DNA of 25,407 nt from a virus. Each line of letters opens with the position of its first letter. The stretch's first letter is position 1. Position numbers and translations under genes: made by a program. Location of the stretch: IMG/VR virus record IMGVR_UViG_3300037450_000087, positions 1 to 25,407 of that record; one strand, given 5' to 3'. Below, in pieces: positions 1-8,296 of the stretch. The notes below the pieces were generated by a model that saw only the letters and a list, made by a program, of their open reading frames with translations, did not search any database and was not told the origin of the DNA.

Positions 1-160
1 AGGAGTTCCAGCAAACCCGATTGAATCTGTCATCTGATTGTAATCATCGGTAAGGCCCAGCAGCGAATCGGTAACTACTTCCTGTAATGACGAATACAGC
101 AGCTGCTCAACTTCAATCTTTATCGGTCCAGACCATCTGTTGGTAGACCAGTTAAAGACC
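1..160. repeat. Terminal redundancy of the contig, left copy
   Basis: Bases 1-160 match 25248-25407 in the same orientation except at 127 (T versus A at 25374) and 130 (A versus T at 25377). Both differences fall on third codon positions of the minus-strand tail gene and are synonymous (Gly and Ser). The simplest reading is an assembly overlap of a circular or circularly permuted genome with strain variation, not a functional repeat, because it lies inside a coding sequence. Confidence 0.9.
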
Positions 161-1077
161 ACAACCCGGTTCGGCAAGCCATCTACATGACCCGTACCGG
201 GATAGGCGCACCAGTACATGGTATTTGCAAGATCAATGGCCGATGTAACCCTATGAGGGTAGGCATCATCATAATCAGCAAAGAATGTTCGATTGATCTT
301 GTTCGCGCCGATTGGGTTGATGGTTGAGCCGTTGAATACGTAGAATCCATCGGTGTCCAGGTAATAAATTATATTACCGTACTGCGATACACTGCCCGGT
401 GCCCTGGTCCCCGACCCAGGGATTACCTCATCTATCTCAAAGATAATTGGATATGAGGCATATTGGAGCCGGTATATGCTGTGTTCGCAGAATACAACGC
501 CATACTCACCGCCAAGTATGCGAGTGATCTCGCCGCCGCGCTGCAGTACCTGTTCGTCTGATTGCTGATCGCCCGGTGTCCAGATGGTTTCGTCACCAAT
601 GCCGGACCATTTCAGCAGCCTGGGATTGGTCGGTAAATTACCGGTAACGACGAAATTACCCACTGTTGCAATATGCCGCGCCTGTGGTGATCCAGCAATG
701 TCTGCAAACAATGGCGGATCGGTAATATCCGATACCTGCAGCGGGTCCACACCATTAGCCGCTATTACCTTGTCATTAAACCTGATAAATTCCCAATTGT
801 TTGTTTCGGCTAACGTATACCCCGTATTGACTGACAGGTAATCATTGTCGCTGCGGTAATACAGATCTGTTTCATCACCGGCATAGTTGTATTCAACGCC
901 ATCTATTGCCTTGATCGCCGCTCCACCGCGACATCTGGCCTTGAGCGCGTTGGTATCTGCTACGGGTGAGTTTACAGGCAGGTATGAATTGGCAAACGGC
1001 AGCAGGTTTTCAGCCACTATCACGCCAGGATTATCCTTTGCAGGCAGATCGGGTAGCCATTCACCTAATTCAGGCAT
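1..1077 (-). CDS. P22 gp10-like tail/DNA-stabilisation protein (N-terminal 359 codons; continues at right edge)
   Basis: Probable tail hub protein that closes the portal channel after packaging, as P22 gp10 does. The ATG at 1077 sits in a TAATG overlap with the adaptor gene stop. The frame is open to base 1 and, treating the window as circular, continues in frame from 25247 to the stop at 24900, giving 474 residues. The sequence is rich in beta-strand/turn repeats typical of the propeller-like podovirus tail proteins. Signature stretches are ADTNALKARCRGG near residue 40, LLKWSGIGDETIWTPG near 155, APGSVSQYGN near 230 and a late FNWSTNRWSGP. The place after the gp4-like adaptor is where P22-type tail accessory genes sit. 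The family call is from memory of homologues; the function is inferred. Confidence 0.72.
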   Translation of the reverse strand, partial: MPELGEWLPDLPAKDNPGVIVAENLLPFANSYLPVNSPVADTNALKARCRGGAAIKAIDGVEYNYAGDETDLYYRSDNDYLSVNTGYTLAETNNWEFIRFNDKVIAANGVDPLQVSDITDPPLFADIAGSPQARHIATVGNFVVTGNLPTNPRLLKWSGIGDETIWTPGDQQSDEQVLQRGGEITRILGGEYGVVFCEHSIYRLQYASYPIIFEIDEVIPGSGTRAPGSVSQYGNIIYYLDTDGFYVFNGSTINPIGANKINRTFFADYDDAYPHRVTSAIDLANTMYWCAYPGTGHVDGLPNRVVVFNWSTNRWSGPIKIEVEQLLYSSLQEVVTDSLLGLTDDYNQMTDSIGFAGTP

Positions 1078-1685
1078 TATATATCCCTCATCACCAGCGG
1101 ATAACCATAGCGGCCATCCAGGGCTGTATTGTTGAGCGCTTGCAAGCCAATGGCATACTTCTCGGCCCACTTTTCAGCCGCAGAGAAATCACGGTTAAAC
1201 TCGCTGCCCTGGACAAGAGCGCCCTTTAACAGCACATCATAGGCATTATTTGATAGCCAGTTGGTTTGATTCGACAGGCTGAGATGCGGGAACTTGGCAT
1301 AATAGCCAAATATAAAATCATCATCGCTGAACCGCTGCGGAACAATTACCCTGCAATTCGCTATGGTATAATAAGGCGCATCCATGCTATTCAGCCTGAA
1401 CCGATAGTAATCAGATGGCGGGACAAACTCCTGATTGTTGCTAGCGTAATTCTTTACTCTGAGATATCGCTGCTCCAGATAATCATCTGGTAGCTGAAAA
1501 TATGGGAAACCAGACTCATCGGTTAGGGCAGCTGACAGGGTTATTTCTGTCTCTTGCTGACACAACCGCAGCGCTCGGTTAATCTCATTTTCAGCCAGCA
1601 ATATAAACTGTGGAATTTCAGCCGTCAGCGTATTATCTGCTAGCCAGTTTTCCACATCCAACTGCAGCTGCGTGTAATTGGTCAT
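1077..1685 (-). CDS. Head-to-tail adaptor, P22 gp4 / SU10 adaptor-like
   Basis: 202 residues. Likely the ring protein attached below the portal onto which the tail is built. The N-terminus (MTNYTQLQLDVENWLADNTL) followed by IPQFILLAENEINRALR is the helical start typical of phage adaptor proteins of this family; LPDDYLEQRYLRV follows near residue 68. The start ATG forms an ATGA overlap with the upstream RMF-like gene, and the stop overlaps the next start as TAATG. Its place between capsid and gp10-like genes agrees with the role. Family recognition is by motif and context. Confidence 0.78.
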   Translation of the reverse strand: MTNYTQLQLDVENWLADNTLTAEIPQFILLAENEINRALRLCQQETEITLSAALTDESGFPYFQLPDDYLEQRYLRVKNYASNNQEFVPPSDYYRFRLNSMDAPYYTIANCRVIVPQRFSDDDFIFGYYAKFPHLSLSNQTNWLSNNAYDVLLKGALVQGSEFNRDFSAAEKWAEKYAIGLQALNNTALDGRYGYPLVMRDI

Positions 1686-1894
1686 ACCGCACAGCAGCCC
1701 GGCGGGTCTGCTGCCGCAGCAGCATCCCAGCCATTATCCCAAGCAGCCAGGTTTTCATCTTCCTGGCCCGCTGTGAACGGGTTGGTTGTCTTTAGCGCTC
1801 CATCTACCTGCGCCTTGCGTCCCTCGCAAAATGCCTTGGCTACTCTGGGTGCGTACTGGTCGATTGCAAACCCTGTGCAAAATTTACCTGCCAT
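1682..1894 (-). CDS. Ribosome modulation factor (RMF)-like small protein
   Basis: 70 residues. The pattern EGRKAQVDGALKTTNPF, then a gap, then LAAWDNGWDAAAA, follows the plan of phage-encoded RMF-like proteins (a small-residue/Gly helix, NP[FYH], then W-x2-GW). Bacterial RMF binds 70S ribosomes and drives dimerisation into inactive 100S particles; whether this copy does so is inference. An AAGGGG ribosome site lies six bases before the ATG. It is embedded in the late operon, with an ATGA overlap into the adaptor gene and three bases after the previous stop. The C-terminus has a GCC cysteine pair of unknown meaning. Confidence 0.55.
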   Translation of the reverse strand: MAGKFCTGFAIDQYAPRVAKAFCEGRKAQVDGALKTTNPFTAGQEDENLAAWDNGWDAAAAADPPGCCAV

Positions 1895-1897
1895 GAT

Positions 1898-2218
1898 TTA
1901 CCCCTTACTCACTTTGTATGGTGCTGATTCCTCTGAAGCAATAAACCGCTTCCATGCCAGTGTCCTGGTCTGCGCATCCGTACTATCCAGCTCCGGATAC
2001 TTGCGCCGCAGCCGTTCCCTGTCATCCAGGGGGATAGTTAGCGCAAGACGCCCCATCCCTGGAACATCGCGCACTGCTTTGGCATTACGCAGATCCCGGT
2101 TACGTTCCAGGATCACATCCCTGGTTGGTTGGCTCCACTTGCGCGTGAGGGTGCCATCATGCGGGGAATACGAATAATCCCACACAATGACACCGTCACT
2201 ATCCTGCTTTCTGCGCAT
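1898..2218 (-). CDS. Conserved hypothetical protein following the major capsid gene
   Basis: 106 residues, starting on the base after the capsid stop codon. Visible features are an N-terminal basic stretch, QPTRDVILERNRDLR, an IPLDDRERLRRKYPELDS segment and a C-terminal WKRFIASEESAPYKV. Similar small proteins with a 'KYPEL…W.KF…ES.PY' ending follow the capsid gene in many podovirus genomes. A head-completion or decoration role is possible from position only. It is charged, lacks membrane segments and is probably cytoplasmic or virion-associated. Confidence 0.7.
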   Translation of the reverse strand: MRRKQDSDGVIVWDYSYSPHDGTLTRKWSQPTRDVILERNRDLRNAKAVRDVPGMGRLALTIPLDDRERLRRKYPELDSTDAQTRTLAWKRFIASEESAPYKVSKG

Positions 2219-3298
2219 TTATGACTCAGTTACCGGTAACGTATAGTCCAGGTTACGGATCTGACCTTGAGCGCGCTGGGAGAGGACTTTTAACGTCCAA
2301 TCAACACAAATTTGTCGATTATCAGCCAAGCCCAGCTTTGCCAGTTCCTCTGTACGATATCCGTGCAGATAACCCAGCCTCAGATAGTCCGGGTCAAGGA
2401 CATAAAACGGCGTGTCCTCGCTGCCTGGCGTTGAAACCAGCGGCTGCATGATCCGGTTCGATACCAGTTCAAGCACTACGCCAAAATCAGTAACGAAGAC
2501 ATTTACAGCGCCTTTGGCTACCGCTGCTTCCCGCGCCTGTCCGGTCTCACTGGTCAGCGTTGCAATACGCGCCGATGAGGTAAACAGGTAATTGGAAAAC
2601 TGACGCACCATTGATGGCACAGACATGCCATAGGTAGGGTTGCCGCCCTCTTCATATACGGCCTGACAGATATCACGAACCGCTGTTTCTGTCAGTGCCC
2701 TGGTTGTCCCCTCGGTAGGCGCATCAACAAGACCGGTTGATGCATTAAAGCCGCCAGCTGACCCACCAACTCCGCCATCAAAGTTTTTCTGTATCCAGGC
2801 ACCCAGCCCAGCCGACTGTCCGGCAGTGGTTGCACCATCATCAGCAACACTTGCCTGACTGGAACACTGGATTGCCTCGACATCACGACGGCATTCCCGC
2901 TGGCGCTGCATGACCTGATAACTCAGCTCATCTGCCTTGCCGATAGTGTTAGATTCGCGCGCCCTGGTCGATACACGAACAACCTTAGTACTGATCTGGC
3001 AGTGATTGCCCTGGCGCAACGGCTCGCCATCTGATGTTACGTTTCCGTCCTCATCAGGATTGGTATTGTTACCCGTCTGGTCACTACCGTCGATCTGCGC
3101 ATTGGTCAGATCCGGTGCATTCAGCCGGTCGGTTACCCAGCTTGCATAACTGTTTTTGACCGTATCTGTGCCGATCACATCGGTAAGCGGCAGGGGAATA
3201 CGCGAAATATCCCACAGCTGGTTCATTACGTCTTCATGGATAAGGCCATCTCTGCCTACACCCTTGAGGTCTGCACTGTCTAAATTTTGGGTACTCAT
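2219..3298 (-). CDS. Major capsid protein, SU10/DUF5309-like HK97 fold
   Basis: 359 residues. The ATG at 3298 is chosen over the GTG three bases upstream because AAAGGAG lies seven bases before it. It overlaps the scaffold stop as TGATG. The N-terminal part has NHCQISTKVVRVSTRARESN followed by ELSYQVMQRQRECRRDVEA, which matches the 'N..QI..K...VS…E..YQ…E..RD.E' signature of the SU10-type major capsid family. A Gly-rich insert, an MSVPSMVRQFSNYL segment and a C-terminal YLHGYRTEELAKLG segment follow. It forms the icosahedral shell; the scaffold gene directly upstream fits. Confidence 0.82.
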   Translation of the reverse strand: MSTQNLDSADLKGVGRDGLIHEDVMNQLWDISRIPLPLTDVIGTDTVKNSYASWVTDRLNAPDLTNAQIDGSDQTGNNTNPDEDGNVTSDGEPLRQGNHCQISTKVVRVSTRARESNTIGKADELSYQVMQRQRECRRDVEAIQCSSQASVADDGATTAGQSAGLGAWIQKNFDGGVGGSAGGFNASTGLVDAPTEGTTRALTETAVRDICQAVYEEGGNPTYGMSVPSMVRQFSNYLFTSSARIATLTSETGQAREAAVAKGAVNVFVTDFGVVLELVSNRIMQPLVSTPGSEDTPFYVLDPDYLRLGYLHGYRTEELAKLGLADNRQICVDWTLKVLSQRAQGQIRNLDYTLPVTES

Positions 3299-4296
3299 CA
3301 CACAACTCCTTTGCTCTGAAGTAACGCAACCGCAGCCCGCTTGACATCATCTGGCTTTTTGGTCGCCTTGGCCCGTTTGGCCAGCTTTTGAAATGTTGCG
3401 TTCTTCCCTGATAGTGTTGCCTTGACTGCACCAGATCGGATTACCTTAGGCGCATCTGTTGCCCTTTTCCTGGCAGCATTTGCCCCCTTGACCGCGCTTG
3501 ATTGGGTTGCAGCATCATAGATCATCTTCAATACTCTGTGATCTGCAATCCCCATCACCTCGGCCTCAGTAATACCGTACTTGCTCATGTGGCCTACAAT
3601 CCCGCTCCTGGCCTCGGAGAACTTCGATTCATCACGCCATTCCGGCATTTCCTCAAGCATCCTGGTGCGCTCACGTTCCAGCGTCTCCGCTTGTGCATGA
3701 TTCTGCGCATCATTAACCCGCTGTCGTGCCATATCGCGCTTGTATGCTGCCTGATTAAGGCGATCATTGAATTTCTGCTTTTCCAATGCCGCCCTGCCTG
3801 GATCAGTTGCCTCCAACTGGCCCCAATCAACGCTTGCATACTCCTGCTGTATGGCTGCTACCTGGCCCTCTGCTGCTAACATCTCGGCCGGCATGCCGAT
3901 AAATCTCTGCTGCTCCTGGGCAATTCTGGTTTTTTCCGCTTCACTACTCTGGGTGAACGCATCCCGGTCCTGCTGTAGTGATGTACGCAGGTCATTGACC
4001 TTCCTGAGATCAGACATCTGATCCTTTAGCTGACCAATGGTAACGGGATCTCCCCCGTCACCCATGCCGATCTGCAGTGAGTACAAATCCTCTGGATCTA
4101 TCTCCAGATTCTCTGCAAGATCCTTGATTGTGCGTATATCATCACCACTTTCCGCCTGTGCAGGTTCCGTCTCCGGCTCCTCTGCTGCTTGCGCTTCTTC
4201 AGTTACAGCCACCTCTTCCGCCTCAGTCTCCTGCGGCTCTGCTTCCTGCTGCGTCGGAAACAATACTTCTCTTATGTCATCTCTACTCGGTTCCAT
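3298..4296 (-). CDS. Capsid scaffolding protein
   Basis: 332 residues from the ATG at 4296, chosen because GGAGG lies six bases upstream and the longer frame to 4365 has no ribosome site. The first 80 residues are highly acidic (Glu/Ala/Thr/Pro-rich), then comes IDPEDLYSLQ, followed by a long Gln/Glu/Arg/Ala helix with coiled-coil character and a strongly basic C-terminus (Lys/Arg/Ala). An acidic head and a basic tail that contacts the shell are typical of podovirus scaffolds. It overlaps the upstream small gene and is coupled to the capsid start by TGATG. It should assemble procapsids and be absent from mature virions. Confidence 0.8.
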   Translation of the reverse strand: MEPSRDDIREVLFPTQQEAEPQETEAEEVAVTEEAQAAEEPETEPAQAESGDDIRTIKDLAENLEIDPEDLYSLQIGMGDGGDPVTIGQLKDQMSDLRKVNDLRTSLQQDRDAFTQSSEAEKTRIAQEQQRFIGMPAEMLAAEGQVAAIQQEYASVDWGQLEATDPGRAALEKQKFNDRLNQAAYKRDMARQRVNDAQNHAQAETLERERTRMLEEMPEWRDESKFSEARSGIVGHMSKYGITEAEVMGIADHRVLKMIYDAATQSSAVKGANAARKRATDAPKVIRSGAVKATLSGKNATFQKLAKRAKATKKPDDVKRAAVALLQSKGVV

Positions 4297-4519
4297 TTCG
4301 CGCCTCCGCGATTGTGTATTCATTAACCAGCGATTCAATCTCCCCTCGAAGATCCGCCAGTACATCCAGCTTCATACGTAATTCTTTCAATCCGTCCACA
4401 TCATCAACACGCTTGAACCGCTCGAACAAATCCTGCTCAAGACGCGGCCATATCTCATCTGTTAACAGGCTATTGCTCTGTAACAGGGCCGCTAGCTGTG
4501 CCAGCCTTAGATCGGACAC
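4283..4519 (-). CDS. Small helical protein between portal and scaffold
   Basis: 78 residues from a GTG at 4519, which has GGAG nine bases upstream inside the portal gene; the overlap with the portal reading frame is 50 bases. The sequence is almost wholly amphipathic helix, with LAALLQSNSLL, FERFKRVDDVDGLKELRMKL and LADLRGEIESLVNE. Small proteins of this plan sit between portal and scaffold genes in many podoviruses. No biochemical role is known to me. The start could be further inside, but the residues before the internal Met look like part of the fold. Confidence 0.65.
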   Translation of the reverse strand: MSDLRLAQLAALLQSNSLLTDEIWPRLEQDLFERFKRVDDVDGLKELRMKLDVLADLRGEIESLVNEYTIAEARNGTE

Positions 4520-6515
4520 GCATCTGCTCCAGTTCTAAATCAGTTGTTGCCTTGCCAACTATCTTGGCCTCTTCTACCTCTGAATCCAGCAGCATCTTGT
4601 CATAATCCTGGTCAATCTCTTGGGCTTTCAGCATGTTCTCGGTCGTTGTCTTGTAGAATTCAAGCTGGCCCTGCTGTTCGGCAAACTTAGCCATATCACT
4701 CTGTTGCATCTCCTGCTGCTGGGCATTCATCTGCGCTGCCTGCTGGGATTCCTCACTGTCAGGATCTATCCAATACTGCTCAGGCGCACTGAATCCACCC
4801 AGGCGCATCCAGTCCTGCAGGGCACGATATACGCCCTTGATATCGGCAAGTACACCATTGCCCACCTGATTGATAGATTCCATCTGTGATTCTATCGTGG
4901 TCTGCAGCATGGTCTGCTGTCGCTGGCGCTCACCAAATGACAGCCCGACCTTTACGTTGACCTTCTCGCGCGGCATCCACTGGCTGGGATTGGTCTGCGC
5001 CCATTTGCCGTTTAGCTTGGCCTCCATCTGCTCCGTATAATACGTCCGCATCGTTGCATGGGTCAGCAGGTAGGTATTCTTAACCAGTGTTTCTGCCAGC
5101 GTCTTTGTCATCATGCCGGTCAGCAGCTCGCTCGCCGTCATCATGCGTTCAACGCCGTGTGCTGTCTGGTTATTGATCTGCAGGTTTTCGGTCTGCATGT
5201 CCAGTGCAGCCCCGCCCGACTCAGTACGGCATTTATCCATATATCCGAGCAGGTTCATGCAGCTGGGACCGATATCATCGACCGGTATGGGAAATAGCGC
5301 ATCCTTTGTCTTCATGCGCACAACGCCACCTGGCCTGGAATTCAATATATCCTGCATATTCACATCACGTTCAACCGCGCCCATGCGCCTGTTGTTATTG
5401 GCATTCATATTGTCGTGATATTGCCGCAGCGTATGCGTTTTACTATCCTGTATGTACTTGATCTTGTCGTACAAGCTGCGCCCGACCAACCTGTGCGGCA
5501 TCAGAAATGGCGTACCAATGGCAAACGGGATAAATGGCACCTGCTGCTGCTCCAGTACAGACCCATTATGATTATAGATAATCCGCCTCAGCTCGGATAT
5601 GCCGTCAAGATCGTAATCAATGCGGATATATACCTCATATATCTCGATCGGCCTGGTGCTGCGCTGGAAGGTGTAATGCTCTGATTCGTCATCGATCTGA
5701 TCTCTGGCCAGCGAATCTATCCAGGTATCATTATCTTTACTCGGCAGATCAGCAACCACTGCCGGGTCATAGCCCATCTCAATCAGCTCACTCTGGGTTG
5801 TATTTATCCGCTGACAGCAGAACCGGCAATCAGACAGATCCATCTCCCTGGTATCTGTTGCGAACAGGAATTCCTCCGGAGGTACTGAGCTGACCTTACA
5901 GCGCTTTTTGATGTTCACCCGCTTTACGGTGGTAATCCCGCCATTCTCGCGCATGATTACCTGCTCGCCCTCCTGTTGCGGCTGGGCAAGCATAGCGGCC
6001 TCCAGCTCGGACAGGCCCTCATAATCAGCCGTCTCTACCTGCGCCTTTTCATCCATGGAAACCTTGATAATCCCATTTCGCTGTAGCAGCGCATCTTTAA
6101 CAGACGAGTAGAATTCCGTATATCCACTGTTCTGCTCCATGACGACATGATTAACGAAATCACTCTCAAGCTGCGCCTGGGAATCATCGTCTTCAGATAT
6201 GGCCTCGAACTGCACAACCATATCCTGGGCAAAGGTTGGCATGATCTGTGAAAGGCTGGCCTCGATCATGTCAGATACATCCATTGATATGATTGGCGAG
6301 CGCCCAGCCCTTTCATCCCCTCTTGGCCTGCCGAAGTAATAATCCAGCGCATCTGATCTATTACCGGTCAGCTCATCATCATAATAGCCAGCAGCCCGGC
6401 TGATCTCGCTTGAGATAATGCCCGCCATCTCGGACAGGGACATATGATCGGGGATATCATCAGCAGCCTCGTCCAGATAGGCACTGTTTGTTGCATCCCC
6501 TAAATTACTGGTCAT
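4470..6515 (-). CDS. Portal protein (P22/SU10-like)
   Basis: 681 residues. Forms the dodecameric DNA channel at the capsid vertex. The ATG at 6515 is chosen because it makes an ATGA overlap with the terminase stop and has AGG eight bases upstream. The N-terminal region has LDYYFGRPRGDERAGRSPI and SDMIEASLSQIMP, the usual portal opening. The middle carries VPPEEFLFA, a DYDLDGISELRR strand, PFIPFAIGTPF and HRLVGRSLYDKIKYIQD, all characteristic of large podovirus portals. The last 100 residues are a Gln/Met/Glu-rich helix like the barrel or C-terminal helices of this class. The length fits the P22/SU10 group. Confidence 0.88.
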   Translation of the reverse strand: MTSNLGDATNSAYLDEAADDIPDHMSLSEMAGIISSEISRAAGYYDDELTGNRSDALDYYFGRPRGDERAGRSPIISMDVSDMIEASLSQIMPTFAQDMVVQFEAISEDDDSQAQLESDFVNHVVMEQNSGYTEFYSSVKDALLQRNGIIKVSMDEKAQVETADYEGLSELEAAMLAQPQQEGEQVIMRENGGITTVKRVNIKKRCKVSSVPPEEFLFATDTREMDLSDCRFCCQRINTTQSELIEMGYDPAVVADLPSKDNDTWIDSLARDQIDDESEHYTFQRSTRPIEIYEVYIRIDYDLDGISELRRIIYNHNGSVLEQQQVPFIPFAIGTPFLMPHRLVGRSLYDKIKYIQDSKTHTLRQYHDNMNANNNRRMGAVERDVNMQDILNSRPGGVVRMKTKDALFPIPVDDIGPSCMNLLGYMDKCRTESGGAALDMQTENLQINNQTAHGVERMMTASELLTGMMTKTLAETLVKNTYLLTHATMRTYYTEQMEAKLNGKWAQTNPSQWMPREKVNVKVGLSFGERQRQQTMLQTTIESQMESINQVGNGVLADIKGVYRALQDWMRLGGFSAPEQYWIDPDSEESQQAAQMNAQQQEMQQSDMAKFAEQQGQLEFYKTTTENMLKAQEIDQDYDKMLLDSEVEEAKIVGKATTDLELEQMRVRSKAGTASGPVTEQ

Positions 6516-7777
6516 ATTGCGCACCTGTCTAATTCTGAATAGTCCAGCTCATAGGGCATATACCCTTCGACCGCTATCTGATTAATGCCCACTGCCAGAT
6601 ACCGAAAGGCGTCTGCATAGTGTGAAGTCCAGTCGTGTATAGGCATGTGGCGGAATACGGCCCGCTTGTCATCATATTCAGCCCGATACAGCGACAGGGC
6701 CTCGGCGCCCTGTCTACACTTGGTATCAAACCAGCAGCGGTTAAGCAGACTGCGCACGGCCTGTATCCCGTCCTGCAGTGGTATTTTCGGCGCTATCTTA
6801 AAATCAACGCCCAGCTGCCGGGCCGTCTCCAGCCGTGATTGACCACTGCCCAGCTCGCGCACGTTGATGTCATGAGGTGCGATATGGTCCCCATACTTGT
6901 GGCCCAGCTTATCCAGATGCTGGATCATATCCGGCAGTCCGGTTGACTGAAATTCAAGGCAATCTATCAGCCTTATCTGTGATCCAGCTGCCTGAAACAG
7001 CCAGATTACGGTACTATCCCTCACGCCCAAATCCCACGCCGTATGAACCGGCAGCGTCTTATCCACTGGAACCATAGTAATTCTGTCCTCAGAACCAACC
7101 GCCTGCATCTCCTTGCCATAGTAGGCCCCACGTATGGCCGCAGACCAGCTACACTCGAACTCCTGCTCATATTCAGCCTCAGACATTTCACGGCGTGCTG
7201 CTTCCAGCTCTTCTGGCCGTACAATACCTGTTTCACTGGCGCGCCACATCTCACGGTGCCATCCCTCCAGCTCTGCTGCCTGCTGGTACAGGTCATAAAA
7301 GTTGTTGTGCCCGCATGGAGTGCCGATAAATATCCCTGATCCCTGCCGGTCTGCAAGGGCTGGCCTGATTACCTGGGTCCAGGCAGCTGGTGCCATCTGG
7401 GCATATTCATCCATGACAACCATATCAAGATAGATCCCGCGCAGTGCGTCATAGTTATCAGCACCATATAGCTGCAGCCGGCCACCGTTGGGGTAATCCG
7501 CTCTCAGCTCTGCTTCATTGAATATGACCCCAGGGATGGGGCGCGAGAAATGTTTAACGTAATCCCAGGCTACAGACTTAGCCTGACGGTACAGGGGACA
7601 GATATAGGCAGTGCGGGGATTGGTCTTAGCTGTTGACAGTGCTGCGCGTATCAGCTCATTGACCGCAAACACGGTCTTGCCAAACCTGCGATGACAGGGC
7701 AGTACGTTGAACCGCTCAAGCCTTTGGTGCAGGGCCGCCTGTAGTGGCCTCGGCTGGTAGGGTATCTGTACTTTCAA
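6512..7777 (-). CDS. terL: Terminase large subunit (ATPase and nuclease)
   Basis: 421 residues. Motor that cuts and packages DNA through the portal. Walker A is CHRRFGKTV at about residues 28-36, Walker B is LDMVVMDEYAQ at 117-127 and the coupling motif IGTP is at 151-154. The RNase H-like nuclease has AWDLGVRDST (Asp 249 and 254), a central acidic stretch near 303-308 and HDWTSHYADAFR near 381-392. The start is a TTG at 7777 with GAGGTGA six bases upstream; it overlaps the small-subunit gene by 62 bases. The rare TTG start may lower its yield relative to the small subunit. Confidence 0.93.
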   Translation of the reverse strand: MKVQIPYQPRPLQAALHQRLERFNVLPCHRRFGKTVFAVNELIRAALSTAKTNPRTAYICPLYRQAKSVAWDYVKHFSRPIPGVIFNEAELRADYPNGGRLQLYGADNYDALRGIYLDMVVMDEYAQMAPAAWTQVIRPALADRQGSGIFIGTPCGHNNFYDLYQQAAELEGWHREMWRASETGIVRPEELEAARREMSEAEYEQEFECSWSAAIRGAYYGKEMQAVGSEDRITMVPVDKTLPVHTAWDLGVRDSTVIWLFQAAGSQIRLIDCLEFQSTGLPDMIQHLDKLGHKYGDHIAPHDINVRELGSGQSRLETARQLGVDFKIAPKIPLQDGIQAVRSLLNRCWFDTKCRQGAEALSLYRAEYDDKRAVFRHMPIHDWTSHYADAFRYLAVGINQIAVEGYMPYELDYSELDRCAI

Positions 7778-8039
7778 CCCATCTCACCTCGATCACGTTA
7801 TCGATATCGACTTTATGTTCAACTGCTTTCAGCTTGGGCGCTACATACATAGACACCTCGCGCAGCATTTCCTTGCGTGTTTGCTCCGATGCTTTCGGAT
7901 CTGCTGACAGCTTAGCCATTTCCACAACGGGATGCCAATCAGTACATGCCCCGTCTGTAACCTGCTTTACCGCCTCTTGACATAACGACAACAATGCCCG
8001 TTTGGGCCTGTTTAAGCTACCTCTGGGTCTCCCAGCCAT
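7716..8039 (-). CDS. Putative terminase small subunit
   Basis: 107 residues, beginning MAGRPRGSLNRPKRALL, a basic opening common in small terminases that start with a DNA-binding HTH. A middle helix (DPKASEQTRKEMLREVSMYVAPKLK) resembles the oligomerisation part seen in podovirus TerS. It precedes and overlaps TerL, the usual TerS position. GGAG is six bases before the ATG. The call rests on position, size and the N-terminal motif; the overall sequence is too diverged for certainty. Confidence 0.66.
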   Translation of the reverse strand: MAGRPRGSLNRPKRALLSLCQEAVKQVTDGACTDWHPVVEMAKLSADPKASEQTRKEMLREVSMYVAPKLKAVEHKVDIDNVIEVRWVESTDTLPAEATTGGPAPKA

Positions 8040-8074
8040 GCTTTACTCCATCAGTCTCCTGATATATATACAGT

Positions 8075-8100
8075 ATTATATATTTTTACTGAAATGTCTA
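8075..8100 (-). promoter_or_regulatory. Candidate late promoter before terminase genes
   Basis: The 61-base gap at 8040-8101 is an AT-rich island. On the minus strand it holds a perfect TATAAT (8080-8075) and TAGACA (8100-8095, five of six to TTGACA), but the spacer is 14 bases, shorter than the optimum. It could be a promoter for the packaging and head genes, possibly activator dependent. Confidence 0.35.
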
Positions 8101-8101
8101 A

Positions 8102-8296
8102 TTATCGTTTCTTCCCTAAAGATCGTTTCAAAGCGTCTTCAACACGGTAATTCTTACCTGCCCGCTTAGGCTTTGATTTAACTGGTGTTTTCGCCTTCGG
8201 CTTGGGTGTCCTGCCTACTGGCATATCAACACCCATGGCTTTCATGAGCCTGGCAGTAGAAGGGTTAACCTTCCGCTTTCTTGATACTTTCGGCAT
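8102..8296 (-). CDS. Small highly basic hypothetical protein
   Basis: 64 residues, mostly Lys, Arg and Pro (PVGRTPKPKAKTPVKSKPKR). It starts at the ATG at 8296 with a strong AAAGGAGG site, and overlaps the preceding gene by 32 bases. It ends just before the AT-rich promoter-like gap. Its charge suggests nucleic acid binding, but no family is recognised. It is the last gene of the accessory block before packaging genes. Confidence 0.6.
   Translation of the reverse strand: MPKVSRKRKVNPSTARLMKAMGVDMPVGRTPKPKAKTPVKSKPKRAGKNYRVEDALKRSLGKKR

Noticed and set aside
1-160. A T7-like 160-base direct terminal repeat
   Set aside because: The repeat lies inside one continuous gene and the two copies differ at two synonymous sites; overlap of a circular assembly fits better.
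3502-3879. Plus-strand frames opposite the head genes (also 4128-4538, 21986-22387 and others)
   Set aside because: They lie opposite strongly supported proteins, have no family signs and no ribosome sites.
3298-4365. 355-residue scaffold form starting at 4365
   Set aside because: No ribosome site upstream, whereas GGAGG precedes the ATG at 4296, and the extra residues lie in the small upstream gene.
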